The notes: generated by a model not told the origin, from the letters alone. DNA of 64,000 nt from Microbacterium sp. LWH13-1.2 (GCF_038397735.1 NZ_CP151635.1:1240001-1304000), one strand, 5' to 3'; positions 20,485 to 30,193 are shown, numbered from the stretch's first letter. Numbers and translations: made by a program.

Positions 20485-22329
20485 TCAGTCCTTGTGGCGT
20501 GGCTTGCGGAACGGCCTCTCGCCTCGCTCGTCATTGCGAGCCGGACGTTCGTCGCGGTCGTATCGCGGGCGGTCGTCGCGGCGGTCGAACCCACCGCGCG
20601 CGCCGTCACGAGGACCGTCGTTGCGACGGGCTCCCGGTCCGCGATCGGGCTTGATCTCGATCAGGCGACCCGAGATGCGGGTGTCCTTCAGCTTGTCGAG
20701 CACCGACGAGTCGAGGTTCGCGGGCAACTCGACGACGGTGAAGTCCGGGCGGATGTTGATTGCGCCGAAGTCGTCACGGCCGAGTCCGCCCTCGTTCGCG
20801 AGTGCGCCGACGATCTGACGGGGCTCGACACGGTGACGGCGGCCGACCTCGATGCGGTACGGCTTGTAGTCGCCACGCCCACGACGCTCGCGAGGTTCGC
20901 GCGTCTCGCGACGATCGCCCTTGCTGTTCTCACGCGGCGGTCGGTTGTCGTACTCGACCGCCTTCGACAGCGGGTCATCTGCCGGGTCGAGCAGCAGCGG
21001 CGTGTCGCCCTGCGCGACGACCGCGAGAGCAGCGGCCACGTCGGCCTCGGGCACGTCGTGATTGCGCACGTAATGATCGATGACGTCGCGGAACTTCTCG
21101 ATCCGTGCGGCATCGCCGAGAGCCGCCGTGATCGCGTCGTCGAACCTGGTGAGACGTGTGGTGTTCACGTCGTCCAGGGTCGGCAGCTGCATCTGCGTGG
21201 GCTGCTGACGCGTGGCCTTCTCGATGGACTTCAGAAGGTAACGCTCGCGCGGCGTGATGAAGCTGATCGCATCGCCGCTGCGGCCGGCACGACCCGTGCG
21301 ACCGATGCGATGCACGTAGGACTCTGTGTCGGTGGGGATGTCGAAGTTGACGACGTGGCTGATGCGCTCGACGTCGAGCCCACGAGCCGCGACGTCGGTC
21401 GCCACGAGGATGTCGAGCTTGCTCGCCTTGAGCTGGTTGACGCTGCGCTCGCGCTGCACCTGGGGGACATCGCCGTTGATCGCCGCGGCGGAGTATCCGC
21501 GGGCACGCAGCTTCTCGGCGAGCGTCTCGGTCTCGTTCTTCGTACGGACGAAAACGATCATGCCGTCGAAGTTCTCGACCTCGAGGATCCGGGTGAGTGC
21601 GTCGACCTTCTGCGCATACGACACCACGAGGTAGCGCTGGGTGATGTTCGTGCCGGTCGCGGTCTTCGACTTGATGCTGATCTCTTCGGGCTCGCGCAGG
21701 TACTTCTGCGCCAGACGACGGATCTGCGGGGGCATGGTGGCCGAGAACAGGGCGACCTGCTTCTCTTCGGGCGTCTGCGCGAGGATCTGCTCGACGTCCT
21801 CGGCGAAGCCCATCTTCAGCATCTCGTCGGCCTCGTCGAGCACCAGGTACTGCAGCTCGGACAGGTCGAGGGTGCCCTTGGCGAGGTGGTCCATGATGCG
21901 GCCGGGGGTTCCGACGATCACGTGCACGCCGCGGCGGAGTGCCGACAGCTGCACGCCGTAGCCCTGTCCGCCGTAGACGGGGAGGACGTGTACGCCCTTC
22001 ATCTTCGAGGCGTAGGACTCGAATGCCTCGCAGACTTGAAGAGCGAGTTCACGGGTCGGTGCGAGCACGAGGGCCTGCGGGGTCTTCTGCGATACGTCGA
22101 GGCGCTCCAGCACGGGCAGCGCGAAGGCCGCGGTCTTTCCCGTTCCGGTCTGCGCCATGCCGACGACATCGCGACCCGAGAGCAGGGTCGGGATCGTCGC
22201 GGCTTGGATGGGGGAGGGGGTCTCGTAGCCGAGGTCCTTGATGGCCTTGAGGACGGGGCCGGTGATGCCGAGCTCCTCGAATCCAGGGGTCTCGGGGGCG
22301 TCGGTGGGCACAGCGTCTTCAGGAGTCAC
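20485..22329 (-). CDS. deaD: DEAD-box ATP-dependent RNA helicase (DeaD/CsdA type)
   Basis: Unwinds RNA in ribosome assembly or cold adaptation. The protein has 614 residues. Motifs in order: Q-motif region PSPIQAATIP, motif I AQTGTGKT, GGQGYG, TPGRIMD, VLDEADEML, SAT, then the helicase C domain with DVAARGLDVERISHVVNFD and HRIGRTGRAGRSG. A C-terminal DbpA-type RNA-binding domain (~480-560) is followed by a basic tail rich in Arg, Asp and Gly. The GTG start has no Shine-Dalgarno and lies 6 nt after TACCCT. Confidence 0.94.
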   Translation of the reverse strand: MTPEDAVPTDAPETPGFEELGITGPVLKAIKDLGYETPSPIQAATIPTLLSGRDVVGMAQTGTGKTAAFALPVLERLDVSQKTPQALVLAPTRELALQVCEAFESYASKMKGVHVLPVYGGQGYGVQLSALRRGVHVIVGTPGRIMDHLAKGTLDLSELQYLVLDEADEMLKMGFAEDVEQILAQTPEEKQVALFSATMPPQIRRLAQKYLREPEEISIKSKTATGTNITQRYLVVSYAQKVDALTRILEVENFDGMIVFVRTKNETETLAEKLRARGYSAAAINGDVPQVQRERSVNQLKASKLDILVATDVAARGLDVERISHVVNFDIPTDTESYVHRIGRTGRAGRSGDAISFITPRERYLLKSIEKATRQQPTQMQLPTLDDVNTTRLTRFDDAITAALGDAARIEKFRDVIDHYVRNHDVPEADVAAALAVVAQGDTPLLLDPADDPLSKAVEYDNRPPRENSKGDRRETREPRERRGRGDYKPYRIEVGRRHRVEPRQIVGALANEGGLGRDDFGAINIRPDFTVVELPANLDSSVLDKLKDTRISGRLIEIKPDRGPGARRNDGPRDGARGGFDRRDDRPRYDRDERPARNDERGERPFRKPRHKD

Positions 22330-22335
22330 TGACCA

Positions 22336-22341
22336 AGGGTA
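22336..22341 (-). promoter_or_regulatory. -10 box of the DEAD-box helicase gene (leaderless type)
   Basis: TACCCT on the minus strand, exactly 6 nt before the GTG start. Confidence 0.4.
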
Positions 22342-22376
22342 GCGCTTCGCGCGATTCGATGCCTGTGAGGGCGCCC

Positions 22377-24077
22377 TCAGGAGCCGGAGGTGAGTGACAG
22401 GAGCCTCTCCTTGACCTGGCGACGAAGCACCTTTCCGATCAGCGACTTGGGCAGCTCATCGACGACGAAGACGCGGCGGGGCACCTTGTAGGGCGTGAGG
22501 ATGCTGCGCGCGTACTCGCGGATCGCCTCGACGTCGACATCCGAACCGCCGTCGACGACGATCGCCGCAACGACTTCTTCACCTGAGTGATCGCTCGGGA
22601 GTCCGACGACGGCAGCATCGGAAACCTGAGGATGCTGCCGCAGTGCGTTCTCGACCTCGGTGGGCGCCACGTTGAAGCCGCCCGTGATGATGAGCTCCTT
22701 GATGCGGTCGACGATGCGGATGAAACCTGCGTCGTCGACCGTGACGATGTCGCCGGTGCGGAACCACCCGTCGACGAAGACGGCCTCGGTCTCCTCCGGC
22801 TTGCCGTAGTAGCCGGAGAACACCTGGGGGCCTCGCACCAGGAGCTCGCCGGCGGCGCCCGCGGGGACATCGACGGTCGGGTTCTCGGGATCGACGACGC
22901 GGCATTCCGTACCGGGCAGCGGGAGTCCGACGGTTCCCGGCACGCGGTTGTCCGCGACGGGGTTCGCCATCAGCACCGGGGAGCACTCGCTGAGTCCGTA
23001 GCCCTCTACGAGGAATCCGTGGGTAGCAGCCTCGAATGGGACGACGAGCTCGTGCGGCAGCGCCATCGCGCCGGAGATCGCCACCTCGATGCCGTCGAGC
23101 GAGACACCCTTGGCGTTGGCGGCCGCCAGCAGGCGGTCGGCGATCGGAGGGACCAGAGGCAGGAAGGTCGCGGGGTGCTTCTTCATCACATCGAGCACGA
23201 GAGCGGGGTCGAACTTCGGGAAGAGCACGAGCCGCGCTCCCATGGACATCGCGAAGGTCAGGCAGAGCGTCAGACCGTAGGCGTGGAACATCGGCAGCAC
23301 TGCGTAGACGACGCATCCCTTGCCGCGCTGGATCGACGGCACCCATGCCTGCGACTGCGCGGCATTCGCCAGCAGGTTGTGGTGTGTCAGAGCTGCGCCC
23401 TTCGGCGTGCCCGTGGTGCCGGAGGTGTACTGGATGATGGCGAGGTCGTCGGTGGCCGGCTTCGGGTGCGCGGCAGGCAGAGGCGCGGACTGGACCAGCG
23501 AATCCCAGGTGACCGTTCCCCGCACCTTCTCTGTGAGGGCCGCGCGCGACTCTCGGGCCTTCGCGACCGGAAGTCGCAGGGCCACTCGCGTCAGGAGCGG
23601 CATCGCGCGAGTGACGTCCACGGAGATCAGGTTCGCCACCGAGAGGTCAGCCGGGAACTCCTGCACCGTGGAGACGACCTTGTTCCACACGATCGCGTGC
23701 TTCGCACCATGGTCCTCGAACTGCTTGCGCAGCTCCCGCGGTGTGTAGAGCGGGTTGTGCTCGACGACGACGGCGCCGAGGCGGAGCACGGCGTAGAACG
23801 CCACGATGTGCTGCGGGCAGTTCGGAAGGACGATCGCGACGGGGTCGCCCGCCCGCACGCCGAGGTCGCGGAGGCCTGCGGCAGCACGGTCGATCGCCTC
23901 CTGCAGCTCCGAGTACGTCGTCTCGCGACCGAAGAACTGTAACGCCGGGGCATCCGGGTAGTCGCGAGCGGATGCGGCGACGATGTCGACCAGGGATCCG
24001 GTCACGGGGGAGAGGTCTTCCGGGACGCCTTCGGCGTAACTGGCGATCCACGGACGAGGAGGCTGATACGAGCTCAC
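22377..24077 (-). CDS. Long-chain fatty acid-CoA ligase (FadD type)
   Basis: Activates fatty acids to acyl-CoA through an acyl-AMP. The protein has 566 residues of the AMP-binding superfamily. P-loop-like IQYTSGTTGTPKGAALTHHN lies near residue 217, GYGLSEC near 348, the adenylate motif GWFRTGDIVTVDDAGFI near 435, and the hinge/lysine region RIKELIITGGFN; SLIGKVLRR carries the C-terminal lysine. The GTG start lies 6 nt after TATGCT. It is divergent from gatC with only 68 bp between starts. Confidence 0.9.
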   Translation of the reverse strand: MSSYQPPRPWIASYAEGVPEDLSPVTGSLVDIVAASARDYPDAPALQFFGRETTYSELQEAIDRAAAGLRDLGVRAGDPVAIVLPNCPQHIVAFYAVLRLGAVVVEHNPLYTPRELRKQFEDHGAKHAIVWNKVVSTVQEFPADLSVANLISVDVTRAMPLLTRVALRLPVAKARESRAALTEKVRGTVTWDSLVQSAPLPAAHPKPATDDLAIIQYTSGTTGTPKGAALTHHNLLANAAQSQAWVPSIQRGKGCVVYAVLPMFHAYGLTLCLTFAMSMGARLVLFPKFDPALVLDVMKKHPATFLPLVPPIADRLLAAANAKGVSLDGIEVAISGAMALPHELVVPFEAATHGFLVEGYGLSECSPVLMANPVADNRVPGTVGLPLPGTECRVVDPENPTVDVPAGAAGELLVRGPQVFSGYYGKPEETEAVFVDGWFRTGDIVTVDDAGFIRIVDRIKELIITGGFNVAPTEVENALRQHPQVSDAAVVGLPSDHSGEEVVAAIVVDGGSDVDVEAIREYARSILTPYKVPRRVFVVDELPKSLIGKVLRRQVKERLLSLTSGS

Positions 24078-24083
24078 CCGCCC

Positions 24084-24089
24084 AGCATA
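24084..24089 (-). promoter_or_regulatory. -10 box of the acyl-CoA ligase gene (leaderless type)
   Basis: TATGCT on the minus strand, exactly 6 nt before the GTG at 24077. Confidence 0.45.
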
Positions 24090-24133
24090 GGGCGGGCATC
24101 GCGGGACTGCAGGGACTCGGCGGGCACGGCAAC

Positions 24134-24139
24134 TAGACT
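24134..24139 (+). promoter_or_regulatory. -10 box of gatCAB (leaderless type)
   Basis: TAGACT lies exactly 6 nt before the GTG start of gatC. No Shine-Dalgarno is present. Confidence 0.6.
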
Positions 24140-24145
24140 CGGGGT

Positions 24146-24445
24146 GTGTCTGAAATCACCCCTGATCTTGTGCGCCATCTCGGCGTGCTCGCGCGCATCC
24201 AGCTCAACGACGACGAGGTGACGAGGCTCACGGGCCAACTCGACGCCATCGTCGACAACATCGCCAAGGTGTCGGAGGTGGCGAGCCCCGACGTCGCCGC
24301 GACGAGTCATCCGATCCCGCTGAGCAACGTCTATCGCCCCGATGTGGTGGGCGAGACCCTCACACACGAGCAGGTGCTCCAGAACGCTCCGGACCAGGCC
24401 GACGGCCGGTTCCGCGTCACCGCGATCCTGGGAGAAGAGCAGTGA
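24146..24445 (+). CDS. gatC: Asp-tRNA(Asn)/Glu-tRNA(Gln) amidotransferase subunit C
   Basis: Small scaffold subunit that ties GatA to GatB. The 99-residue length is normal. The helical opening ([18 protein letters not shown]) and the C-terminal tail with [20 protein letters not shown] wrapping around GatA are typical. gatA starts inside its stop codon (4-bp overlap). First gene of a gatC-gatA-gatB operon. The GTG start appears leaderless. Confidence 0.95.
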   Translation: MSEITPDLVRHLGVLARIQLNDDEVTRLTGQLDAIVDNIAKVSEVASPDVAATSHPIPLSNVYRPDVVGETLTHEQVLQNAPDQADGRFRVTAILGEEQ

Positions 24446-25959
24446 GCGACATCATCCGCATGACCGCGGCGGAGCTTGCGGACAAGCTCGCCAGCCGTGA
24501 GATCTCGAGCGTCGAGGCGACGCGCGCTCATCTCGACCGCATCGCAGCCGTCGACGGCGACGTCCATGCGTTCCTCCACATCAACGAGGGCGCGCTCGAC
24601 GCCGCTGCGGCCGTCGACGCGCGACGTGCGGCGGGCGAGCAGCTCGGACCGATCGCCGGTGTGCCGCTGGCGATCAAGGACGTGCTCGTCACGACCGACC
24701 AGCCGACCACGAGCGGTTCGCGCATCCTCGAGGGCTACCGTTCGCCGTACGACGCGACCGTCGTCGCCCGCTCGCGTGCCGCGGGTCTGATCCCGCTCGG
24801 CAAGACCAACATGGACGAGTTCGCGATGGGGTCGTCCACCGAGCACTCCGCCTACGGTCCCACCCGAAACCCGTGGGACCTCGACCGGATCCCCGGTGGT
24901 TCGGGCGGTGGCTCCGCAGCCGCGGTGGCCGCATTCGAGGCGCCCCTGGCTCTCGGCTCCGACACGGGGGGTTCGATCCGCCAGCCCGCGCACGTGACCG
25001 GCACGGTGGGCGTGAAGCCGACCTACGGCGGTGTGAGCCGCTACGGAGCGATCGCGCTGGCCTCGAGCCTCGATCAGGTCGGGCCCGTGACCCGTACGGT
25101 GCTCGACGCCGGTCTGCTGCACGACGCGATCGGCGGCCACGACCCGAAGGACTCGACGTCGCTGCGCGACGAGTGGCCCTCGTTCGCGGATGCCGCGCGT
25201 GAGGGCGCCCGCGGCGACGTGCTCAGGGGGCTGAAGGTCGGCGTGATCCGCGAACTTCCCGACAGCGGCTTCCAGACAGGCGTGGCGGAGTCGTTCCGCA
25301 GCGCGCTCGCGCTGATGGAGGCGCAGGGAGCGGAGATCGTCGAGATCGGCGCACCGCACTTCGAGTACGGTGTGGCCGCGTACTACCTGATCCTCCCCGC
25401 CGAGGCATCCAGCAACCTCGCGAAGTTCGACTCGGTGCGCTTCGGCCTCCGCGTCACCCCGGACGGCAACCCCACCGTCGAGGACGTCATGTCCGCGACG
25501 CGTGACGCCGGCTTCGGCGACGAGGTCAAGCGCCGTATCATCCTCGGCACCTACGCGCTGTCCGCCGGGTACTACGACGCCTACTACGGCAGCGCCCAGA
25601 AGGTTCGCACACTGATCCAGCAGGACTTCGCGAACGCGTTCGCCGAGGTCGACGTCATCGCGACACCGTCGGCTCCGACGACCGCGTTCAAGATCGGCGA
25701 GAAGATCGACGACCCGCTGCAGATGTACCTCAACGACATCACGACGATCCCGGTGAACCTCGCCGGCGTCCCCGGCATCTCGATCCCGAGCGGGCTGGCT
25801 GCGGAAGACGGCCTCCCCGTCGGGATCCAGTTCATCGCCCCGGCGCGTGAGGACGCGCGTCTCTACAAGGTCGGCGCGGCCGTGGAGACGCTGCTCGTCG
25901 ATTCGTGGGGCGCACCGCTCCTCACTCGTGCACCCCAGCTCGTAGGAGGGACCCGCTGA
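24442..25959 (+). CDS. gatA: Asp-tRNA(Asn)/Glu-tRNA(Gln) amidotransferase subunit A
   Basis: Amidase subunit that releases ammonia from glutamine to correct mischarged tRNA. The protein has 505 residues. The amidase-signature triad is visible: Lys in PLAIKDVL (~residue 77), the first Ser in [14 protein letters not shown], and the nucleophile Ser in [11 protein letters not shown] (~residue 178). GTG start overlapping gatC by 4 bp; the stop overlaps the gatB start (TGATG). It implies indirect Gln- and/or Asn-tRNA formation in this organism. Confidence 0.97.
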   Translation: MSDIIRMTAAELADKLASREISSVEATRAHLDRIAAVDGDVHAFLHINEGALDAAAAVDARRAAGEQLGPIAGVPLAIKDVLVTTDQPTTSGSRILEGYRSPYDATVVARSRAAGLIPLGKTNMDEFAMGSSTEHSAYGPTRNPWDLDRIPGGSGGGSAAAVAAFEAPLALGSDTGGSIRQPAHVTGTVGVKPTYGGVSRYGAIALASSLDQVGPVTRTVLDAGLLHDAIGGHDPKDSTSLRDEWPSFADAAREGARGDVLRGLKVGVIRELPDSGFQTGVAESFRSALALMEAQGAEIVEIGAPHFEYGVAAYYLILPAEASSNLAKFDSVRFGLRVTPDGNPTVEDVMSATRDAGFGDEVKRRIILGTYALSAGYYDAYYGSAQKVRTLIQQDFANAFAEVDVIATPSAPTTAFKIGEKIDDPLQMYLNDITTIPVNLAGVPGISIPSGLAAEDGLPVGIQFIAPAREDARLYKVGAAVETLLVDSWGAPLLTRAPQLVGGTR

Positions 25960-27473
25960 TGGCCACCGCCAAGCTCATGGACTTCGACAAGGCTCTCGAG
26001 ATGTTCGAGCCCGTGCTCGGGTTCGAGGTGCATGTCGAGCTCAACACGAACACGAAGATGTTCTCGGACGCGCCGAACCCGGCCAACGAGCTGTATCACG
26101 CGGCCGAGCCGAACACGCTGATCGCACCCGTCGATCTCGGGCTTCCGGGTTCGCTCCCCGTCGTCAACGAGACGGCGATCCGGTCGTCGATCAGCCTGGG
26201 CCTTGCGCTCGGCTGCTCGATCGCTCCGTCGAGCCGATTCGCGCGAAAGAACTACTTCTACCCGGACCTCGGCAAGAACTACCAGATCTCGCAGTACGAC
26301 GAGCCGATCGCTTTCGAGGGAGAGGTGGAGGTCGAGCTCGAAGACGGCACGATCGTGCAGATCCCGATCGAGCGCGCGCACATGGAGGAGGACGCGGGCA
26401 AGCTCACCCACATGGGTGGGGCCACCGGTCGTATCCAGGGTGCCGAGTACTCGCTCGTCGACTACAACCGTGCGGGTGTACCGCTCGTCGAGATCGTGAC
26501 GAAGGTGATCTTCGGCACCGAGCACCGCGCTCCAGAGGTCGCCAAGGCCTATGTCGCGACGATCCGTGACATCGTGCGCAGCCTGGGGATCTCCGAGGCG
26601 CGCCTGGAGCGAGGCAACCTCCGCTGCGATGCCAACATCTCGCTGCGCCCGCGCGGCCAGGAGAAGCTGGGGACGCGCACCGAGACGAAGAACGTCAACT
26701 CCATGCGTTCGGTCGAGCGCGCGGTGCGATACGAGATCCAGCGTCAGGCGCAGATCCTCGCCGACGGCGGGACGATCACGCAGGAGACGCGGCACTGGCA
26801 CGAGGACACCGGAACGACCTCGCCCGGTCGTCCGAAGTCGGATGCCGACGACTACCGGTACTTCCCCGAGCCCGACCTGGTTCCGGTGGAGCCTGCGGCC
26901 GAGCTGATCGAGGAGCTCCGAGCGCAACTGCCCGAACAGCCCGTGGCGCGTCGGCGCCGCCTGATGGGCGAGTGGGGGTTCACCGACCTGGAGTTCCAGG
27001 ACGTGCGGAACGGCGGCCTGCTGGAGGTCGTCGAGGCGACGATCTCGGCCGGAGCGACTCCTGCCACGGCCCGCAAGTGGTGGACGGGCGAGATCAGCCG
27101 TCTCGCGAACACGCAGGAGAAGGATGCCACGGAGCTGATCTCTCCTGAGAACGTCGTGGCGCTGCAGAAGCTCGTCGACGCCGGGACCCTCACCGACAAG
27201 CTGGCTCGCCAGGTGCTCGAGGGAGTCATCGCCGGTGAGGGGACGCCGCAGGAGGTCGTCGATGGCCGCGGACTCGCCGTCGTCTCCGATGACGGCGCGC
27301 TGATCGCCGCGATCGACGAGGCCCTGGCAGCTCAGCCCGACGTTCTCGCGAAGATCAAAGACGGCAAGGTCCAGGCAGCCGGCGCCGTCATCGGTGCTGT
27401 GATGAAGGCGATGAAGGGCCAGGCGGATGCCGCCAGGGTCCGCGAACTCGTCCTCGAGCGCGCTGCGCAGTAA
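25959..27473 (+). CDS. gatB: Asp-tRNA(Asn)/Glu-tRNA(Gln) amidotransferase subunit B
   Basis: Binds and activates the mischarged tRNA with ATP. The protein has 504 residues. [20 protein letters not shown] at the N-terminus, [19 protein letters not shown] near residue 100 and [14 protein letters not shown] near 168 are signature segments. A C-terminal YqeY-like tail ends the protein. ATG 25959 overlaps the gatA stop and has GTAGGAGGG about 9 nt upstream. A strong hairpin follows the stop. Confidence 0.97.
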   Translation: MATAKLMDFDKALEMFEPVLGFEVHVELNTNTKMFSDAPNPANELYHAAEPNTLIAPVDLGLPGSLPVVNETAIRSSISLGLALGCSIAPSSRFARKNYFYPDLGKNYQISQYDEPIAFEGEVEVELEDGTIVQIPIERAHMEEDAGKLTHMGGATGRIQGAEYSLVDYNRAGVPLVEIVTKVIFGTEHRAPEVAKAYVATIRDIVRSLGISEARLERGNLRCDANISLRPRGQEKLGTRTETKNVNSMRSVERAVRYEIQRQAQILADGGTITQETRHWHEDTGTTSPGRPKSDADDYRYFPEPDLVPVEPAAELIEELRAQLPEQPVARRRRLMGEWGFTDLEFQDVRNGGLLEVVEATISAGATPATARKWWTGEISRLANTQEKDATELISPENVVALQKLVDAGTLTDKLARQVLEGVIAGEGTPQEVVDGRGLAVVSDDGALIAAIDEALAAQPDVLAKIKDGKVQAAGAVIGAVMKAMKGQADAARVRELVLERAAQ

Positions 27474-27478
27474 CCGCA

Positions 27479-27510
27479 TCCCCCGGGCCTCATGTCGGAG
27501 GTCCGGGGGA
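27479..27510 (+). terminator. Terminator hairpin after gatCAB
   Basis: A 13-bp stem (one G-U pair) with a 6-nt loop. The left arm starts TCCCCCGGG (27479-27487), the right arm ends CCGGGGGA (27503-27510). It begins 6 bp after the gatB stop, has no T-tract, and abuts the dinB promoter. Confidence 0.65.
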
Positions 27511-27514
27511 GAAT
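27509..27514 (+). promoter_or_regulatory. Possible -10 box of dinB
   Basis: GAGAAT lies exactly 6 nt before the dinB ATG. It is weaker than the TANNNT boxes elsewhere and overlaps the gatB hairpin by two bases. Confidence 0.3.
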
Positions 27515-27520
27515 GGTCTC

Positions 27521-28777
27521 ATGGGACACGGTGACGGCAGAGGGCGCATCGTGTCGTACGCGGATGCCGACGATACCGGCACGAGCATCCTGCACGTCGA
27601 CATGGACGCGTTCTACGCGGCGGTCGAGGTGCTCGACGATCCCAGTCTTCGCGGGCTCCCGTTGATCATCGGGGCGCCCGATGGCCGCTCCGTCGTGTCG
27701 AGCGCCTCCTACGAAGCCCGTCGATACGGGGTCCGTGCGGCGATGCCGGTGTCCCAGGCGATCCGCCTGTGCCCGTCGGCGAGAATCGTGCCGCCGCACT
27801 TCCACCGCTACCAGGCCGTATCGCGCCAGGTGATGTCGATCTTCGAGTCGATCACTCCGTTGGTCGAGCCGCTGTCGGTCGATGAGGCGTTCCTCGACGT
27901 CCGTGGGGTCAGACGGTTGTGGGGGAGTCCCGCGCAGATCGCCCAGCTCGTGCGCGAGCGGGTGAGCGACCAGGTAGGCATCACGTGCAGCGTCGGAGTC
28001 GCCGCGACCAAGCACGTCGCGAAGATGGCGTCGACGATCTCCAAGCCGGACGGCATGCTCGTCATCGCCGCATCCGACACTCAGGCGTTCCTCGATCCCC
28101 GACCGGTTCGGGCGATGTGGGGCGTGGGTCCGAAGGCGGCCGAGGCTCTGGAAGGGCGCGGCATCCGCACGATCCGCGACATCCGCACGTCGACGACCGA
28201 GATGCTCGACCGCGCGGTAGGACCGGCGCTGAGTGCGCGCCTCGCGCAGCTGTCTCGGGGCGAGGACGCGCGGGCGGTCGAGACCGAGCGCATCGAGAAG
28301 AGCATCGGCCATGAGGAGACCTTCGATACGGACATCTCCGATCGCGCTTACTTGCGTGCAGAGCTCCTGAGGCTGGCCGATCGCGTTGCCGCACGCCTGC
28401 GGAAGGCAGAGTGGGAGACCTCGACAGTCGCGATCAAGATCCGGTTCGACGACTTCCGCACCCTGAGCCGGTCGCAGACGCTCGCCGAGCCGACCGCCGT
28501 CGGCCAGAGGATCGGCGAAGCGGCGCAGGCGCTGTTCGAGCAGATCGAGCGCCGCGACCCTGTGCGGCTCGTCGGTGTGCGTGCCGAGAAGCTCCGCCCC
28601 GCCGGCGGTGGAGGCATCGGTCTGTGGGACGACGACGAGGACTGGCGGCGCGTGGAGGGTGCCGTCGACGATGCGGTCGCGCGTTTCGGCTCAGCCATGA
28701 TCGGTCGGGCGAGGCACATCGGGCGAGGTGCAGGACGCGGTGCAGCGCAGCATCCGAAGGCGCACGGCCTGGATTGA
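27521..28777 (+). CDS. dinB: DNA polymerase IV (Y-family)
   Basis: Error-prone translesion polymerase. The protein has 418 residues. Palm motifs HVDMDAFYAAVEV (~residue 25) and LSVDEAFLDVRGV (~residue 115) carry the catalytic acids; SYEARRYGVRAAMP is the fingers motif; a little-finger domain follows (~250-370). The last ~35 residues are Arg/Gly/His-rich. No canonical C-terminal beta-clamp pentapeptide is obvious. No clear LexA box is seen upstream. Confidence 0.94.
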   Translation: MGHGDGRGRIVSYADADDTGTSILHVDMDAFYAAVEVLDDPSLRGLPLIIGAPDGRSVVSSASYEARRYGVRAAMPVSQAIRLCPSARIVPPHFHRYQAVSRQVMSIFESITPLVEPLSVDEAFLDVRGVRRLWGSPAQIAQLVRERVSDQVGITCSVGVAATKHVAKMASTISKPDGMLVIAASDTQAFLDPRPVRAMWGVGPKAAEALEGRGIRTIRDIRTSTTEMLDRAVGPALSARLAQLSRGEDARAVETERIEKSIGHEETFDTDISDRAYLRAELLRLADRVAARLRKAEWETSTVAIKIRFDDFRTLSRSQTLAEPTAVGQRIGEAAQALFEQIERRDPVRLVGVRAEKLRPAGGGGIGLWDDDEDWRRVEGAVDDAVARFGSAMIGRARHIGRGAGRGAAQHPKAHGLD

Positions 28778-28802
28778 CCTCTCCGCATCGTCTTTCCTGG
28801 GC

Positions 28803-28808
28803 TAGCGT
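28803..28808 (+). promoter_or_regulatory. -10 box of the YtfJ/GerW-like gene (leaderless type)
   Basis: TAGCGT lies exactly 6 nt before the ATG at 28815. Confidence 0.5.
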
Positions 28809-28814
28809 GGAGCC

Positions 28815-29132
28815 ATGCCCAACATTGCACTGGAACTCGGAAAGCAGGCCGCGTCGTTCGGCGTGAAGAGCGCGTACGGAGAGCCGCAGGACGTCGACGG
28901 CGTCAGCATCACTCCGGTGGCCTTCACCTACTCGGGATTCGGCGGCGGAAGCGGCGACGGTGCTGAAGGCGGCGGCGGTGGCGGGATCTCCGTGCCGGTC
29001 GGCGTCTACGTGCGTCGCGAAGAGGGGCTTCGGTTCGAGCCCAACATCGTGACCCTGCTGGTCGTCGCTGTGCCGTGCGTCTGCGTCGCCGGACGAGCAT
29101 TCTCTCGTATCATCCGTGCCCTCAAGAAATGA
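28815..29132 (+). CDS. YtfJ/GerW-like small protein
   Basis: A 105-residue protein. YGEPQDVDGVSITPVAFTYS, then a Gly-rich run, then GISVPVGVYVRREEGLRFEP resembles the core of the sporulation protein YtfJ/GerW family (pattern memory, not a search). The C-terminal NIVTLLVVAVPCVCVAGRAF could be a membrane segment, followed by a basic tail. Its 3' end overlaps the next gene by 17 bp. Homologues are scattered through Actinobacteria that do not form endospores, so the role here is unknown. Confidence 0.6.
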   Translation: MPNIALELGKQAASFGVKSAYGEPQDVDGVSITPVAFTYSGFGGGSGDGAEGGGGGGISVPVGVYVRREEGLRFEPNIVTLLVVAVPCVCVAGRAFSRIIRALKK

Positions 29133-29697
29133 CGACCCCGTCGGGGCCGCGCTCGCGCGCGCCTCGACGCTGATCGTCGACGACATCCGGGCCCTCTCGG
29201 CCGCTAACCCTGTCGTCATCATCGACGGACGAAGCGGAGCGGGCAAGACGACGCTCGCACGCATGCTGGTCGAGCGGTGGCCGATCGTGGGGCGGGTGCA
29301 GCTGGTCGCCCTCGACTCGATCTATCCCGGGTGGGACGGCCTCCAGAGCGGAGTCGAGCGTGCTCTCGACGGCATCCTCCGCCCGCACGGCCGCGGATAC
29401 CTCGGGGAGTGGCGCCGCTGGGATTGGGAACGCGAAGCCGAGGCCGAGAGCCACGCGGTGGACCCGGCGCTGGGTGTGCTGATCGAGGGCAGCGGTATTC
29501 TCACACCCGCGACAGCGGCGATCGCCGATGTGCGCGTCTGGATCGAGTCCGCGGAACCTGGCCGCAAGGCACGGGCGCTGAATCGCGACGGCGAGACCTA
29601 CCGCCCGCACTGGGATCGGTGGGCCGCGCAGGAGAATGCGCACATCGCGAGGGATGATCCTCGAGCCCTCGCGACGCGCGTCGTCGAGATCCCCTGA
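29116..29697 (+). CDS. P-loop kinase-like ATP-binding protein
   Basis: A 193-residue protein with a Walker A motif IIDGRSGAGKTTLARML near residue 35 and a later LALDSIYPGWDGL-like acceptor segment (here LVALDSIYPGWDGL). RKARALNRDGETYRPHW near the end resembles a lid region. The pattern is that of uridine-kinase-like proteins, but substrate residues cannot be assigned. GTG 29116 lies inside the 3' end of the previous gene (17-bp overlap). It converges with the DUF2017 gene with a 4-bp gap. Confidence 0.68.
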   Translation: MPSRNDDPVGAALARASTLIVDDIRALSAANPVVIIDGRSGAGKTTLARMLVERWPIVGRVQLVALDSIYPGWDGLQSGVERALDGILRPHGRGYLGEWRRWDWEREAEAESHAVDPALGVLIEGSGILTPATAAIADVRVWIESAEPGRKARALNRDGETYRPHWDRWAAQENAHIARDDPRALATRVVEIP

Positions 29698-29701
29698 CGC
29701 C

Positions 29702-30193
29702 TCACAGCAGCTCGTCTGCCGCCTCGATGGTGAGCTCGAGGCGGTAACCGAGCCAGTCGTAGACGCCGAACCGCGCGTCGTCAGGGTCATGGTCGTCGTC
29801 GCTCTCGATGCCGAGACGCTCCGCGATCACCAGACGCAACGCGGTGAGCGTGCGCAGCCAGGCGTCGACATCGGACTGCCGGATCGCCAGGTCGTGCTCT
29901 GTGAGCGCCTCGCCCTGAGACATGGAGTCCAGATCGCCGCGGAGATCGGCGAGAGCTGCCCTGACCACATCGGCATCGAGGGCGCGCCGATCGAGCAGAT
30001 CCTCGCGTGTCGCGTCGCTGAAGGAGCGCGACGCTTCCTCGTCGTCGGGGTAGGGATCGGGAGCGAGACGCCCGATGGCCGGATCGGTGGCATCGCGGTC
30101 GGACCCCACCAGCTCACGGAAGTCGTCGACGAGCTGTGCGAGCTGTGCGCCCTCCACTCTCGCCATCCGGACGTGCACCGTCAGCTCGGTCAT
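29702..30193 (-). CDS. DUF2017-domain protein of the clpS operon
   Basis: A 163-residue acidic, mostly helical protein. The call rests on sequence character (VDDFRELVGSD near the start; DVDAWLRTLTALRLVIAERLG; the ending RFGVYDWLGYRLELTIEAA) and on its place directly after clpS. ATG 30193 overlaps the clpS stop (ATGA). DUF2017 accompanies ClpS in many Actinobacteria; a role as a regulator of ClpS-dependent degradation is suggested by context only. Confidence 0.75.
   Translation of the reverse strand: MTELTVHVRMARVEGAQLAQLVDDFRELVGSDRDATDPAIGRLAPDPYPDDEEASRSFSDATREDLLDRRALDADVVRAALADLRGDLDSMSQGEALTEHDLAIRQSDVDAWLRTLTALRLVIAERLGIESDDDHDPDDARFGVYDWLGYRLELTIEAADELL

Noticed and set aside
20134..22332. 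732-codon plus-strand frame opposite the DEAD-box helicase
   Set aside because: It covers a gene with all helicase motifs in order; the antisense product has no family motif and is biased to Arg, Val, Asp and Gly.
22366..22379. 14-bp palindrome TGAGGGCGCCCTCA at the end of the acyl-CoA ligase gene
   Set aside because: It has no loop, so it is a poor terminator, and it includes the stop codon; chance is likely in GC-rich DNA.
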